From IMG/VR virus record IMGVR_UViG_3300036823_000084, positions 1 to 40,183 of that record: a DNA stretch of 40,183 nucleotides; one strand, 5' to 3'. The notes beneath the pieces were generated by a model. It was not told where the DNA came from. It did no database searches and saw only the letters and a program-made list of their open reading frames with translations. A program made the position numbers and the translations under genes. Origin of the DNA: a virus. Of the stretch, positions 33,215 through 39,997 are shown piece by piece (positions within the stretch are counted from its first letter, which is position 1; the number at the start of each line of letters is the position of its first letter).

Positions 33215-33253
33215 TTGACGCCCTGAGAGCCATCCCCATATAATATGGGGATG
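33215..33253 (+). promoter_or_regulatory. strong promoter with 23-bp operator before the ATPase operon
   Basis: TTGACG (33215-33220), an 18-bp spacer and TATAAT (33239-33244) give a near-consensus sigma-70 promoter about 37 bp before the ATPase start. The -10 box sits in a perfect 23-bp palindrome at 33231-33253 (arms CATCCCCATAT and ATATGGGGATG around a central A). The same palindrome, with a few changes, lies over the promoter of the RHH-like gene at 3938-3960. A repressor bound here would keep the operon silent. Confidence 0.85.
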
Positions 33254-33280
33254 CTATAGAGGGGTCAAAAGGAGCGGCAC

Positions 33281-34699
33281 ATGGCACGGATTCCCAAGGA
33301 AGAGCGTCACGCCCAGGTGGACGCGATTGTCGAAGCCAGCAGCAATAACATGCACATCATCGAGATGCGCATCGAGAACATCAAGCGCGTCAAACTGGCG
33401 CACATCAAACCCAAAAATAATCTAGTCGTCGTCGCCGGCAAGAACGGCCAAGGCAAGAGCTCCGTCCTCGACGCGGTGAGTTGGGCGCTGACCGGTACCT
33501 CGACGGTGCCGCGCTACCCCATCCGCAAGGGCCAGCGCACCGGCAGCGTGAAGGTGGACATCGGCGATTTCGTTGTCACGCGGTACTTCACCCACGTGGA
33601 CGAGGAGAAGAGTGAAAAGGGATTGACCTACATGTCGAAGCTCGTCATCACCGGCAAGCGCGGCGAGGCCTTTCCCAGCCCACAGGTCCTCCTCGACAAG
33701 CTGCTGGGCAAGATCAGTTTTGATCCGATGGCGTTCCTGCGCAAGGACGACGACGCCCAGCTCGAGGAGCTGCGCAGCCTGGTGACGTTCGACGTGGATA
33801 TCGACGCGATGGAGGCCGAGCAGAAAGCCGACTATGACGCGCGGCGCGAAGCCGGCCGGGTGGCCGAGTCGCTAAAGAGCCGCGTGGCTGCGATGCCCGC
33901 TCCGGCGCCGGATCTGCCCACGGAAGCGATCGACGTGGCAGCGTTGACCCTGAAGCTGCAGAATGCGGCCCAGCACAACAGCCAGGTCGCAGCATGGAAG
34001 CAGAAGAAGGCTGGGCTGATGGAGAAGGCCGCCGCGGCCGGACAGGCGGCAGGGAAAAAGCGCGACGAGGCACTGTCAATGCTGCTCGAAGCACAGGAAC
34101 TGGACGGCTTGACCGTCTATCTCCCGGAAGGCGTACAGGGAGAGGGCCAGATGCAGGAGCTACTGGCCGAGGCTGACGCGATCACTCCCGGCGAGGAGAT
34201 CGACACCGCCGGCGTTGCCGCCGAACTGACCAAGGGGAACGAGACCAACGCGGCCATCCAGCGCGCGGCGAACTATCGCCAGCTCGAAAAGGATCTCGAG
34301 TCGGCCGACGCGGCCTGGGACGCGATCGACAAGCGGATGAAGGAGCGGGACACCACGCGCGAGGCCGCGATCGCGCGGGCCAAGATGCCCATCGAGAAAC
34401 TTTCGATCGCAAACGGTGAGGTTGTTTACGACGGGTTCCCACTCAACCAGGCGTCGAACGCCGCGCAGATCCGCGTGAGCATGGCGATCGGCATGGCCGC
34501 CAACCCCAAGCTGCGCGTGCTGCGCATCAGCGATGGGAGTTTGCTGGACGACGACAGCCTGCAGCTCGTCGGCGACGAGGCGAAGGCGAAGGACTTTCAG
34601 GTGTGGATCGAGCGCGTGGAGACAGACGGCAAGGTGAGCGTGGTGATGGAGGATGGCAACGCGACGGGCGAGGACGTGGAGGTGGAGGAGAAGAAATGA
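33281..34699 (+). CDS. SMC/RecF-like AAA ATPase
   Basis: This 472-residue protein has an N-terminal half typical of SMC/RecF/SbcC-type ATPases: strand HIIEMRIENIKRVKLAHIKP, then Walker A GKNGQGKSSVLDAVSWAL (K59). A central charged helical region (about 160-370) could form a short coiled coil. The C-terminal part contains FPLNQASNAAQIRVSMAIGM, which resembles the ABC signature, followed by LRVLRISDGSLLDDDSL (Walker B-like, with Asp but not the usual D-E). Such proteins act in DNA end processing or recombination. GGAG precedes the ATG. It heads the operon controlled by the operator at 33231 and is followed by small genes and an HNH nuclease. Confidence 0.8.
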   Translation: MARIPKEERHAQVDAIVEASSNNMHIIEMRIENIKRVKLAHIKPKNNLVVVAGKNGQGKSSVLDAVSWALTGTSTVPRYPIRKGQRTGSVKVDIGDFVVTRYFTHVDEEKSEKGLTYMSKLVITGKRGEAFPSPQVLLDKLLGKISFDPMAFLRKDDDAQLEELRSLVTFDVDIDAMEAEQKADYDARREAGRVAESLKSRVAAMPAPAPDLPTEAIDVAALTLKLQNAAQHNSQVAAWKQKKAGLMEKAAAAGQAAGKKRDEALSMLLEAQELDGLTVYLPEGVQGEGQMQELLAEADAITPGEEIDTAGVAAELTKGNETNAAIQRAANYRQLEKDLESADAAWDAIDKRMKERDTTREAAIARAKMPIEKLSIANGEVVYDGFPLNQASNAAQIRVSMAIGMAANPKLRVLRISDGSLLDDDSLQLVGDEAKAKDFQVWIERVETDGKVSVVMEDGNATGEDVEVEEKK

Positions 34700-34905
34700 G
34701 CCAGCCGATCAATTGGAACGGCGTCGATGTACATCTGGACGAAGGACAAAGACAGATGGTCCTTTTAGCCCTGGCCAAACTCGCGATCGAGCGGCCAGGG
34801 TTTATGTACGCGCTGGAGGAGATCGCGCGTCCGATGGATAACATCGACGCAGACAACCGACCTGAGTTATTTCATAAGTTTCACAAGTTGCATAGCGAGG
34901 GGTAG
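34696..34905 (+). CDS. small hypothetical protein coupled to the ATPase gene
   Basis: ATGA overlap with the ATPase stop sets the start at 34696. The 69-residue product is mixed, with a helix-rich centre (DEGQRQMVLLALAKLAIERP) and a charged end (NRPELFHKFHKLHSEG). No family is recognised. Because it is coupled to the ATPase gene, it may act with that enzyme. Confidence 0.6.
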   Translation: MSQPINWNGVDVHLDEGQRQMVLLALAKLAIERPGFMYALEEIARPMDNIDADNRPELFHKFHKLHSEG

Positions 34906-35154
34906 ATGAAGAACCTGCGAATGCGCGAGAAGTTGGACCTGGGCGAGTGCGTCGATGTGAACAAGGTAGGCCGCTCGATCGGACACGGCTTGTTTATCCT
35001 GAGAGTCTACGAAGACGGCGTGGACTACTGCGATGCAGCAAACGATCAGTGGATATGGAGCATAGGCAAAGACCTTGCCAGCGGCGAGATTGTGGCCGCC
35101 AGCGACACGCGGTTTTATCAGCATCCGGAGTATGAATGCCTTTGGTTGAGGTAG
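34906..35154 (+). CDS. small hypothetical protein (82 aa)
   Basis: This gene follows the previous stop directly. The product has a strand-rich pattern (IGHGLFILRVYEDGVDYCD, NDQWIWSIGKDLASGEIVAA) and a Trp/Tyr-rich end (RFYQHPEYECLWLR), consistent with a small beta-barrel-like fold. The family is not known to me. GAGGGG is the nearest ribosome binding site. The next ATG lies 3 bp after its stop. Confidence 0.6.
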   Translation: MKNLRMREKLDLGECVDVNKVGRSIGHGLFILRVYEDGVDYCDAANDQWIWSIGKDLASGEIVAASDTRFYQHPEYECLWLR

Positions 35155-35157
35155 ACG

Positions 35158-35580
35158 ATGAGAGAGTTTACGCAGGAAGAGCGGAAAGCTGCAGCGCGAA
35201 GAGTTCTAGACGCAGGCACGTCACAAGCGCCCAAATTACGCGAGACGACGCAGGAGTTGATAGCGGAGGCCTGGGCGGGGGGAGAAGTGACTTATTGCGT
35301 GTCGAACCAATACGCCATGTATCTAGTGCTGATGCTGGCCGCGGCGACGGAGCCGAAGACGACATCCATCCGAACGGCCACAGGCGCATCTAGGAAGGTG
35401 TTCAGCGAAATCTACAACAAGCATTTTCCGCAGAGCGAACGTCCTCTCACCGACAAGGCGAGTCTTCCAGCGACATTCACTTGCCCGAAATGCGGCGCGG
35501 TGAGCTACAACCCGAACGATGTAAAAGAGAGATACTGCGGTGCGTGTCATGAGTTTTTCAAGGCTGAAGGCGTGAGATGA
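35158..35580 (+). CDS. protein with C-terminal zinc ribbon (140 aa)
   Basis: Residues 1-100 are helical and probably form one domain (EERKAAARRVLDAGTSQAP, VSNQYAMYLVLMLAAATEP). The last 35 residues form a clear four-Cys ribbon: C109-x2-C112 and C127-x2-C130 in TCPKCGAVSYNPNDVKER and YCGAC, a module often seen at the end of phage proteins of unknown function. It is probably a DNA- or protein-binding accessory in the ATPase operon. The stop overlaps the next start (ATGA). Confidence 0.65.
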   Translation: MREFTQEERKAAARRVLDAGTSQAPKLRETTQELIAEAWAGGEVTYCVSNQYAMYLVLMLAAATEPKTTSIRTATGASRKVFSEIYNKHFPQSERPLTDKASLPATFTCPKCGAVSYNPNDVKERYCGACHEFFKAEGVR

Positions 35581-35912
35581 GAACGCTCACGATAGTTGAC
35601 TATGTGCTGGCGTGGCCGCCGATGCCGTTCATTTCCACTTTTCCGCAATCTCTCCGTTTTCATTTAACGGATGTATCGGCCTCTTACCACAAATATGTGT
35701 GCGGCGCGTGCGCAACGAGAGATAGCAGGTACGACAATTCCCGCTACAGCAGCCGCGTTTTTCCAAAACAATCCGACATCGATGAGATCCCGACCAAGGC
35801 GGCGCAATGGATGACAGAACACGCCGAAGAACACATCAGGATCGCACTTTGGGCGGTCAGTCTCGATACGCAACCCTGGACAAAGCCCGATGCCGATCCT
35901 GCCAGAAAATAA
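35577..35912 (+). CDS. hypothetical protein with one paired-Cys site (111 aa)
   Basis: The gene starts in an ATGA overlap. The product has a hydrophobic, Trp/Phe-rich first third (VDYVLAWPPMPFISTFPQSL), then a CGAC pair near residues 42-45, and a helical acidic end (TKAAQWMTEHAEEHIRIALW). The HNH gene starts 23 bp before its end, so both ends are coupled. No family is recognised. Confidence 0.55.
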   Translation: MRTLTIVDYVLAWPPMPFISTFPQSLRFHLTDVSASYHKYVCGACATRDSRYDNSRYSSRVFPKQSDIDEIPTKAAQWMTEHAEEHIRIALWAVSLDTQPWTKPDADPARK

Positions 35913-36222
35913 GGCGAAGTATCCGAAGGACTGGCCAGCGATCAGCGATCGCATCCGGTTCGAGCGCGCGGAGTCGCAGTGCGAGATGAAGACCTACGAC
36001 GGCGAACGCTGCACAGCCAGGCACGGCCAGAGACATCCGTACACCGGAGTGATCGTGGTGTTGACCGTGGCACACCTGAATCACAAAGAAGCTGACTGCC
36101 GCGACGAGAACCTTCTAGCGGCGTGCCAGCTTCACCACAACCGCTACGACCTAGAACACCGGATGCGAAGCCGGCAGCGTCGGTTGCGATCGGAGAAGCG
36201 AACCTTGGAGCTATTCGCATGA
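35890..36222 (+). CDS. HNH endonuclease
   Basis: This 110-residue protein carries an HNH-type catalytic core: VVLTVAHLNHKEADCRDENL followed by LAACQLHHNRYD, with H62, N74 and H82/H83 as the likely histidine, asparagine and metal-binding residues. Cysteines at 31, 41, 70 and 79 could bind zinc. The start overlaps the previous gene and the stop overlaps the next. HNH enzymes in phages often act in packaging or as small homing nucleases. Away from the terminase and inside the ATPase operon, a role in DNA processing is more likely than a free homing element. Confidence 0.8.
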   Translation: MPILPENKAKYPKDWPAISDRIRFERAESQCEMKTYDGERCTARHGQRHPYTGVIVVLTVAHLNHKEADCRDENLLAACQLHHNRYDLEHRMRSRQRRLRSEKRTLELFA

Positions 36223-36503
36223 AACAGCCTTCGACGCTAATGAAGACGGCACTCCTGCGATGCGCGGAGTGGAATCAGGACTATCTCGGCAAGACAAGAA
36301 AAGAGGCATTGATCTGGATCAACATTACCGGTTCAGCCAAGATTCGCGCCGAAGATGTGACGATGGGCGAGAGCTTCACCTGGACAACAGACAGCGGCGA
36401 CGCTATCGAACTTTTAGGCGTGAATAACGAAGGACTGCCGATCTACTCCGGCGGCAAGTTGAACCACGAACAAAAAGCGCGGTGGAAGAGGATAACCGGA
36501 TGA
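36219..36503 (+). CDS. small hypothetical protein (94 aa)
   Basis: ATGA overlap with the HNH stop sets the start at 36219. The product has a helical start (LMKTALLRCAEWNQDYLGKT) and strands with acidic loops (EDVTMGESFTWTTDSGDAIE) and a basic end (HEQKARWKRITG). No family is recognised. It is part of the same coupled string of genes. Confidence 0.55.
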   Translation: MKQPSTLMKTALLRCAEWNQDYLGKTRKEALIWINITGSAKIRAEDVTMGESFTWTTDSGDAIELLGVNNEGLPIYSGGKLNHEQKARWKRITG

Positions 36504-36685
36504 GCGACGAGATCCCGATCATCAAAGAGGCGTGGCAGATTATCGAAACCCACCACCTGGCCTGCATGTGTGCCATCTGTACGGCCTACGTCAACGGCCG
36601 GACGCCGAACGAAGGCATCATGCAGGCGGCCGACGCGCTGCGCGACATGCGCGGCGCTGGGCTGTTTGAGAAGAGGCCAAACTGA
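36500..36685 (+). CDS. small Cys-containing protein (61 aa)
   Basis: The start is at the ATGA overlap (36500). A short helix leads to a CxCxxC cluster (LACMCAICTAYVNG, C22, C24, C27), and a second helix follows (EGIMQAADALRDMRGAGLFE). The cluster could bind zinc or an iron-sulfur group, but three cysteines are few for that. No family is recognised. Confidence 0.55.
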   Translation: MSDEIPIIKEAWQIIETHHLACMCAICTAYVNGRTPNEGIMQAADALRDMRGAGLFEKRPN

Positions 36686-36686
36686 G

Positions 36687-37010
36687 ATGGATCAAGAAGA
36701 ATTTACCCACCGAGTGGCCATGCTACTCGAAGAAGAACTTAACAAGCCGCTGCAATGGTTCTATCTGTCCTTCGCAGACGATAGCGGCTTTAGAGGAGCT
36801 GTGATTGTCGAAGCGCGTGGTATCACGTCCGCTTTACTACGCTGCAACGTCCTGGGCGTCAACCCCCACGGGCAGGTAATGGGCTTGGCGATCGGAGAGT
36901 GGCCATCGCATCTATCGACCGAGATCCGCGAACGGGTGCTTTCCAAAGATGAATTGAATTCGATTTTCCCCGATATGAAGACGCTGGGCGAGCTGGAGAA
37001 CAGAGACTGA
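36687..37010 (+). CDS. hypothetical protein (107 aa)
   Basis: The start at 36687 is one base after the previous stop; the frame is open further upstream but the short distance supports this start. The product is acidic with a helical start (EEFTHRVAMLLEEELNKPLQ), a central strand pair (FYLSFADDSGFRGAVIVEAR) and an acidic end. I do not recognise a family. The next gene starts 4 bp after its stop. Confidence 0.55.
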   Translation: MDQEEFTHRVAMLLEEELNKPLQWFYLSFADDSGFRGAVIVEARGITSALLRCNVLGVNPHGQVMGLAIGEWPSHLSTEIRERVLSKDELNSIFPDMKTLGELENRD

Positions 37011-37014
37011 GCCG

Positions 37015-37359
37015 ATGCGCGAACCCAGCAAATTACCGACAGGCGAGGAGTGCCAGTGCCAGTTCCGCACCACCGTAGACGGCCCGACGCACCACTACCA
37101 AGGCTGGGCGCGCGTGGCGATCTACGCCAGCGGGATCTGGATGCAGTGGGAGGGTGACGACGACTGGTACGCGGTGACGTGGTGGGAGATGGCCCACTAC
37201 GCCCACGCGACACCGCCCAAGCTGCGCGAGGAGCTGGAGTGGGAGCGGGACCAGGCGAGGCAGAAAGGGCTGCAGGAGGCGATTGCCGACGCCAAGGCAC
37301 ACCCGGAGCTGTGGATGCCGTCGAACGCCAGCAGAAAGCCCCCTAGCGCGTCACGCTGA
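37015..37359 (+). CDS. Trp-rich hypothetical protein, last gene of the plus-strand operon
   Basis: This 114-residue product has a beta-rich, Trp-rich first half (HHYQGWARVAIYASGIWMQW, DDDWYAVTWWEMAHYAH) and a charged helical end (PKLREELEWERDQARQKGLQ). Its final codons overlap the end of the convergent reverse-strand gene by 9 bp. No family is recognised. No terminator hairpin is visible between the two operons. Confidence 0.55.
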   Translation: MREPSKLPTGEECQCQFRTTVDGPTHHYQGWARVAIYASGIWMQWEGDDDWYAVTWWEMAHYAHATPPKLREELEWERDQARQKGLQEAIADAKAHPELWMPSNASRKPPSASR

Positions 37360-37578
37360 GGAGGCTGGCACGTTCGGCCACTTCACATCCGCTGCGGTGG
37401 CGGCGAAGTCCAGGCAGCAGCAGATCGGCGAAGTGCAATGGCGCGACTTGCAACGCACCGTGACGGGGTTCGGAATCATCCGCGCCTGATCTTTGTAAGT
37501 GGAATGAGTCACGCCGCCTTTACAGTGGCTCGACTCCGGATGCAGGCAACAGGCGCAGACCGCTGTAGGTTCTCCCAT
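37351..37578 (-). CDS. small Cys/His-rich protein, end of the reverse operon
   Basis: This 75-residue product begins with C8, C10, C11, H13, H18 and C19 (VCACCLHPESSHCKGG). Later come H25 and a second cluster VRCKSRHCTSPICCCLDF. Such an HCxGG ... RC...HC..P-C pattern is common in small phage proteins that probably bind two zinc ions; their function is unknown. The start lies just after the stop of the preceding gene, in GGGGGATTTAAATG. Confidence 0.65.
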   Translation of the reverse strand: MGEPTAVCACCLHPESSHCKGGVTHSTYKDQARMIPNPVTVRCKSRHCTSPICCCLDFAATAADVKWPNVPASSA

Positions 37579-37959
37579 TTAAATCCCCCTGTCCGGATGC
37601 TGGCTTTCGATAAATTGTTTGGCGAGATTGAGCCGCTGGAATCCGCGACCGTTGCCGTTTAGAATCCTCTCCCCTGAAGGCGTGAGGATGTAATACGGGA
37701 AATTGGCGGTGGGATGGCCACAGTGGTGAATCGTCCACCCGCTGGCGACGTGGACAAAGAAGGTGTCCAGTTTGCCGAGAGCACCAGCATGTCTCTCCCA
37801 TACCTCCGGTTTGGGCGCGGCTACACTTACGCAATCGTCACAAAGTATTTCGCTCATGATTGCGTCGGTGAAGACCTCCGTTCCACATTGCGGACACGGA
37901 TGGGGGAAAGGTCCCCAATGATTTTTTACGCCGGGGAGAGAGAGCCAGAGCTGCTGCAT
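37579..37959 (-). CDS. zinc-ribbon protein with HCGHPT motif (126 aa)
   Basis: The start at 37959 is chosen because GGGGGAT lies 6 bases upstream and the product then begins MQQLWLSLPG. Residues 22-43 hold two Cys pairs (CPQC and CDDC), a zinc ribbon. Later comes SGWTIHHCGHPTANFPYYI, a short domain I have seen in phage proteins of unknown function. The gene lies in a coupled reverse-strand operon. A DNA-binding or host-interaction role is possible, nothing more specific. Confidence 0.65.
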   Translation of the reverse strand: MQQLWLSLPGVKNHWGPFPHPCPQCGTEVFTDAIMSEILCDDCVSVAAPKPEVWERHAGALGKLDTFFVHVASGWTIHHCGHPTANFPYYILTPSGERILNGNGRGFQRLNLAKQFIESQHPDRGI

Positions 37960-37961
37960 TT

Positions 37962-38276
37962 TTAAATCCCCCTTCGATCGGGTATGTGTTCGTTGAGCGC
38001 GGCGGCGATCCGCTTGGCCAGCGTGTTGCTGACTGCGGTACAGATGGCGCGATCGGAGAACATAACCCGCACGCCCTGGGCGACGTACTGCGGCCGGAGG
38101 GGGAGCTGCACGCCAGCAGCTCGGAAGACTTCGCGCCAACCCTGGCCGACGTGGACGCCATGCCCGTTACTACTCAGCATGACCTGGCCGCGGAGCTGCA
38201 TTCCGAACCAGTCTTTACCGAGAAAGTAATGGGCTAGGTCATCGACCTGGGCGAGGGTGAAATCACGTTCGGCCAT
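37962..38276 (-). CDS. hypothetical protein (104 aa)
   Basis: The start at 38276 has GGAGGAAAAAG just upstream, and 14 bp of its beginning overlap the end of the preceding gene. The frame is open further upstream, but that part would lie inside the previous gene. The product is mixed (FTLAQVDDLAHYFLGKDWFG, VGQGWREVFRAAGVQLPLRP) and ends in helical IAAALNEHIPDRRGI. No family is recognised. Confidence 0.55.
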   Translation of the reverse strand: MAERDFTLAQVDDLAHYFLGKDWFGMQLRGQVMLSSNGHGVHVGQGWREVFRAAGVQLPLRPQYVAQGVRVMFSDRAICTAVSNTLAKRIAAALNEHIPDRRGI

Positions 38277-38574
38277 TCGCTTTTTCCTCCAGTCGTTCAA
38301 TCTTCGCACCACACGGTTTGCAATAGGCGCGATCCTCACTCCAGCTATCGGCCATCGCGTGTTCTTTGTTGCAGTCTGGACACTCGGCGGTGAGCTGCTC
38401 GGCCTCAACCTCCCAATCGGTGATGTAGCCTTTTTCAACCTGAAAATCTTCGGGCAGCTTCTGACGCCATTGGTTCAAGGCGCGGTCCTCTGCCTGATCT
38501 TCGCTGTCCGTGTCCACTTCAACTTCGTACTCGCACTCGGCATGGATTTTTACTTTGACCTTGAATTTACTCAT
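38263..38574 (-). CDS. beta-alpha protein with C-terminal zinc ribbon (103 aa)
   Basis: The first 45 residues form a small beta-alpha-beta pattern (FKVKVKIHAECEYEVEVDTD, then a helix ALNQWRQKLPEDF). The last 40 hold C65-x2-C68 and C85-x2-C88 (CPDC and CKPC), a clear zinc ribbon. AAAGGA lies 6 bases before the ATG, directly after a 7-bp hairpin, as in other genes of this operon. No family is recognised. Confidence 0.65.
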   Translation of the reverse strand: MSKFKVKVKIHAECEYEVEVDTDSEDQAEDRALNQWRQKLPEDFQVEKGYITDWEVEAEQLTAECPDCNKEHAMADSWSEDRAYCKPCGAKIERLEEKANGRT

Positions 38575-38606
38575 CGGAGATCCTTTGGGCGGCTGACGCG
38601 CCGCCC
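38575..38606 (-). promoter_or_regulatory. hairpin followed by Shine-Dalgarno (fourth, divergent copy)
   Basis: On the minus strand, GGGCGGC pairs with GCCGCCC (38606-38600 and 38593-38587) across a six-base loop, and AAAGGA follows directly, then six bases to the ATG at 38574. It shares the architecture, not the exact sequence, of the three leaders further upstream in the operon. It might set translation efficiency. Confidence 0.55.
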
Positions 38607-38667
38607 CTGCGGTTGGACTTCGCTGGTATTCGGCAGGATAATCGCGAACGCTTCGCCGCCGATCCGC

Positions 38668-38799
38668 TCACCCCGCCCAATAGTAGGTGTGGGCGAGTTC
38701 AAACGAACCATTGTTGGCGAACCTGATGACGGAGTGCGGACGCTGGAAGGTGCGGGCGATCGCGAGTGCGCGGGCATGACGTTCGATAGCTTCAAGCAC
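38668..38799 (-). CDS. small protein with GTG start (43 aa)
   Basis: The GTG at 38799 has AAGGAGG seven bases upstream, and the preceding gene stops in a TAGTG overlap with it, so translation is coupled. The 43-residue product begins MLEAIERHARALAIARTFQR and ends SFELAHTYYWAG, an amphipathic helix plus short tail. No family is recognised. The strong ribosome binding site makes it more likely than the other frames here. Confidence 0.55.
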   Translation of the reverse strand: MLEAIERHARALAIARTFQRPHSVIRFANNGSFELAHTYYWAG

Positions 38800-39041
38800 T
38801 AGCGGACCTCCTTGCCGGCCATCTTCGATTCGAGACGGATGATCTGTTGCGCCAGGTCGATAAGTACGAGGGACGCCATATTTTCCCGCTTCGTCTGGCG
38901 GCTGAGATCGGTGGCGAAATACCAGCCAATGCGCGTGAGTTTGTTGTAGGCCGCTTGGTAGTTGAGCGGTGGCTGGGCGCACTCTCTACAGGCATCGAGA
39001 GAGTGCGAATTGAGGGTAGCTGCTGTGGTGTGGAGGTTCAT
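38799..39041 (-). CDS. hypothetical protein (80 aa)
   Basis: The start at 39041 is preceded by AAAAGGA within the first hairpin leader; an ATG at 39077 lies inside that hairpin and would code for a basic stretch without other support. The product is hydrophilic with C18 and C21 (CRECAQ) and a helical end (MASLVLIDLAQQIIRLESKM). No family is recognised. Confidence 0.55.
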   Translation of the reverse strand: MNLHTTAATLNSHSLDACRECAQPPLNYQAAYNKLTRIGWYFATDLSRQTKRENMASLVLIDLAQQIIRLESKMAGKEVR

Positions 39042-39050
39042 CGGTTTGTG

Positions 39051-39075
39051 TCCTTTTCGGTGCTGGGCGCGGCCC
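39051..39075 (-). promoter_or_regulatory. hairpin leader 1 (GGGC-CGC-GCCC + CAGCACCGAAAAGGA)
   Basis: On the minus strand, GGGC, a 3-base loop and GCCC form a 4-bp hairpin (39075-39065), followed by AGCACCGAAAAGGA, which carries the ribosome binding site of the gene starting at 39041. Two further copies with different loops lie upstream (39272-39296 and 39998-40021), which points to a conserved post-transcriptional signal. Confidence 0.7.
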
Positions 39076-39081
39076 ATGCGG

Positions 39082-39261
39082 TTAGATAGTGGGGTTGAGT
39101 GTGTAGGTGTACTTCGCGCCTGGCTGAGAGCACGATTCGAGCCGGCGCACGCTCTCGATGGCCTCCGCTTCGCTGCGAGCTACGCCTACAATCCAGCGAA
39201 CAGGATGGGTGCGAACGATCAGGTAGATGGCGAGCGGTTGAGAAGGAAGAGGTAAGTTCAT
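39082..39261 (-). CDS. small beta-alpha protein (59 aa)
   Basis: The ATG at 39261 is preceded by the second hairpin leader and its AAAGGA. The product (MNLPLPSQPLAIYLIVRTHP and so on) contains strands and helices: a strand IYLIVRT, WIVGVARSEAEAIESVRRL, and a strand YTYTLNP. That resembles a compact beta-alpha-beta fold. Another frame is open over the same stretch, but it reads like a shadow and lacks the leader signal. No family is recognised. Confidence 0.6.
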   Translation of the reverse strand: MNLPLPSQPLAIYLIVRTHPVRWIVGVARSEAEAIESVRRLESCSQPGAKYTYTLNPTI

Positions 39262-39271
39262 TTCGGGTGAT

Positions 39272-39296
39272 TCCTTTCGGTGCTGGGGCGATGCCC
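39272..39296 (-). promoter_or_regulatory. hairpin leader 2 (GGGC-ATC-GCCC + AGCACCGAAAGGA)
   Basis: Second copy of the leader: GGGC, loop, GCCC and AGCACCGAAAGGA, 10 bases before the ATG at 39261. The stem is kept although the loop and flanks differ from copy 1. Confidence 0.7.
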
Positions 39297-39330
39297 AAGG
39301 GGTTAGTCCTAAAAAGTTAGGAGTTATGGT

Positions 39331-39987
39331 TTATTCAGCCAGAAGCAACTCTGTCTGCAACTGCATGAGCGAAGCGCGAACGTTGTTACAAGCCTCTTTG
39401 ACGATGCGCGTAAAGTTGGGACGGGTTGCACCCTGCGGTGCTTCCGACTCCCATACGCGCTCTAAGAGCTGCGCAGTTTGTGTGGATTGACCATGTGATG
39501 AGAATTGAACGGAGATGCAGCGGGAGAGTAAGCGGGCTTGCAGTTTTTCGGTGCTGTTCGCGGTAAGAATGAAGATGGTATCCGGCGGTGGCGCGGTGCT
39601 GTCCAAGATCGACAGCATGTAAAGCTGTGCAGCGGTTGTCATCTGATCGGCCTCATCGATCAAGACAACGTGGCGCTTACATCCCGCGCCGGGTACGTAG
39701 TGGCAATTGGAGACGACTTGCCGTAACCGTTCGACGTTGCAATCCTGCGATGCGACGTGATGAAGCTGCGCAGGTATCTCCGCTGCGAGTGCAAGGGCGA
39801 GTGTGGTTTTACCTATTCCCGGCTCACCGATAAACAAGAGGCCAGCGGTACGCGGTGGATTCGCGGCCAGCTTTGCAGCGATGCGGCGCGGTTTGTCTAG
39901 GCCGATGAAATCGGCTATAGCTTGCGGTCTGTATTTTTCGGTGAGTATGTCTGCGGTGGGAGCGGTTGCTGCGAAGAGTGAATCCAT
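39331..39987 (-). CDS. clamp-loader-like AAA+ ATPase
   Basis: This 218-residue protein has the AAA+ clamp-loader layout: EKYRPQAIADFIGL near the start (17-30), Walker A GEPGIGKTT (54-62), Walker B VVLIDEADQ (107-115), sensor 1 TANS (142-145) and the SRC arginine-finger motif (155-157), which is typical of RFC and DnaX-type subunits. It is shorter than DnaX and lacks the C-terminal collar domains, so it looks like the ATPase core of a small RFC-type subunit. No sliding clamp or polymerase gene was found in the window. It could load a host clamp. AAAGGA in the third hairpin leader precedes the ATG at 39987; an in-frame TTG at 40023 lies within that leader. Confidence 0.85.
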   Translation of the reverse strand: MDSLFAATAPTADILTEKYRPQAIADFIGLDKPRRIAAKLAANPPRTAGLLFIGEPGIGKTTLALALAAEIPAQLHHVASQDCNVERLRQVVSNCHYVPGAGCKRHVVLIDEADQMTTAAQLYMLSILDSTAPPPDTIFILTANSTEKLQARLLSRCISVQFSSHGQSTQTAQLLERVWESEAPQGATRPNFTRIVKEACNNVRASLMQLQTELLLAE

Positions 39988-39997
39988 CTGAGGAACA

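Noticed and set aside
38567-38671. 34-codon reverse frame between two small genes
   Set aside because: It has a GTGA overlap but runs through the hairpin leader, so its basic peptide is better explained as an RNA element.
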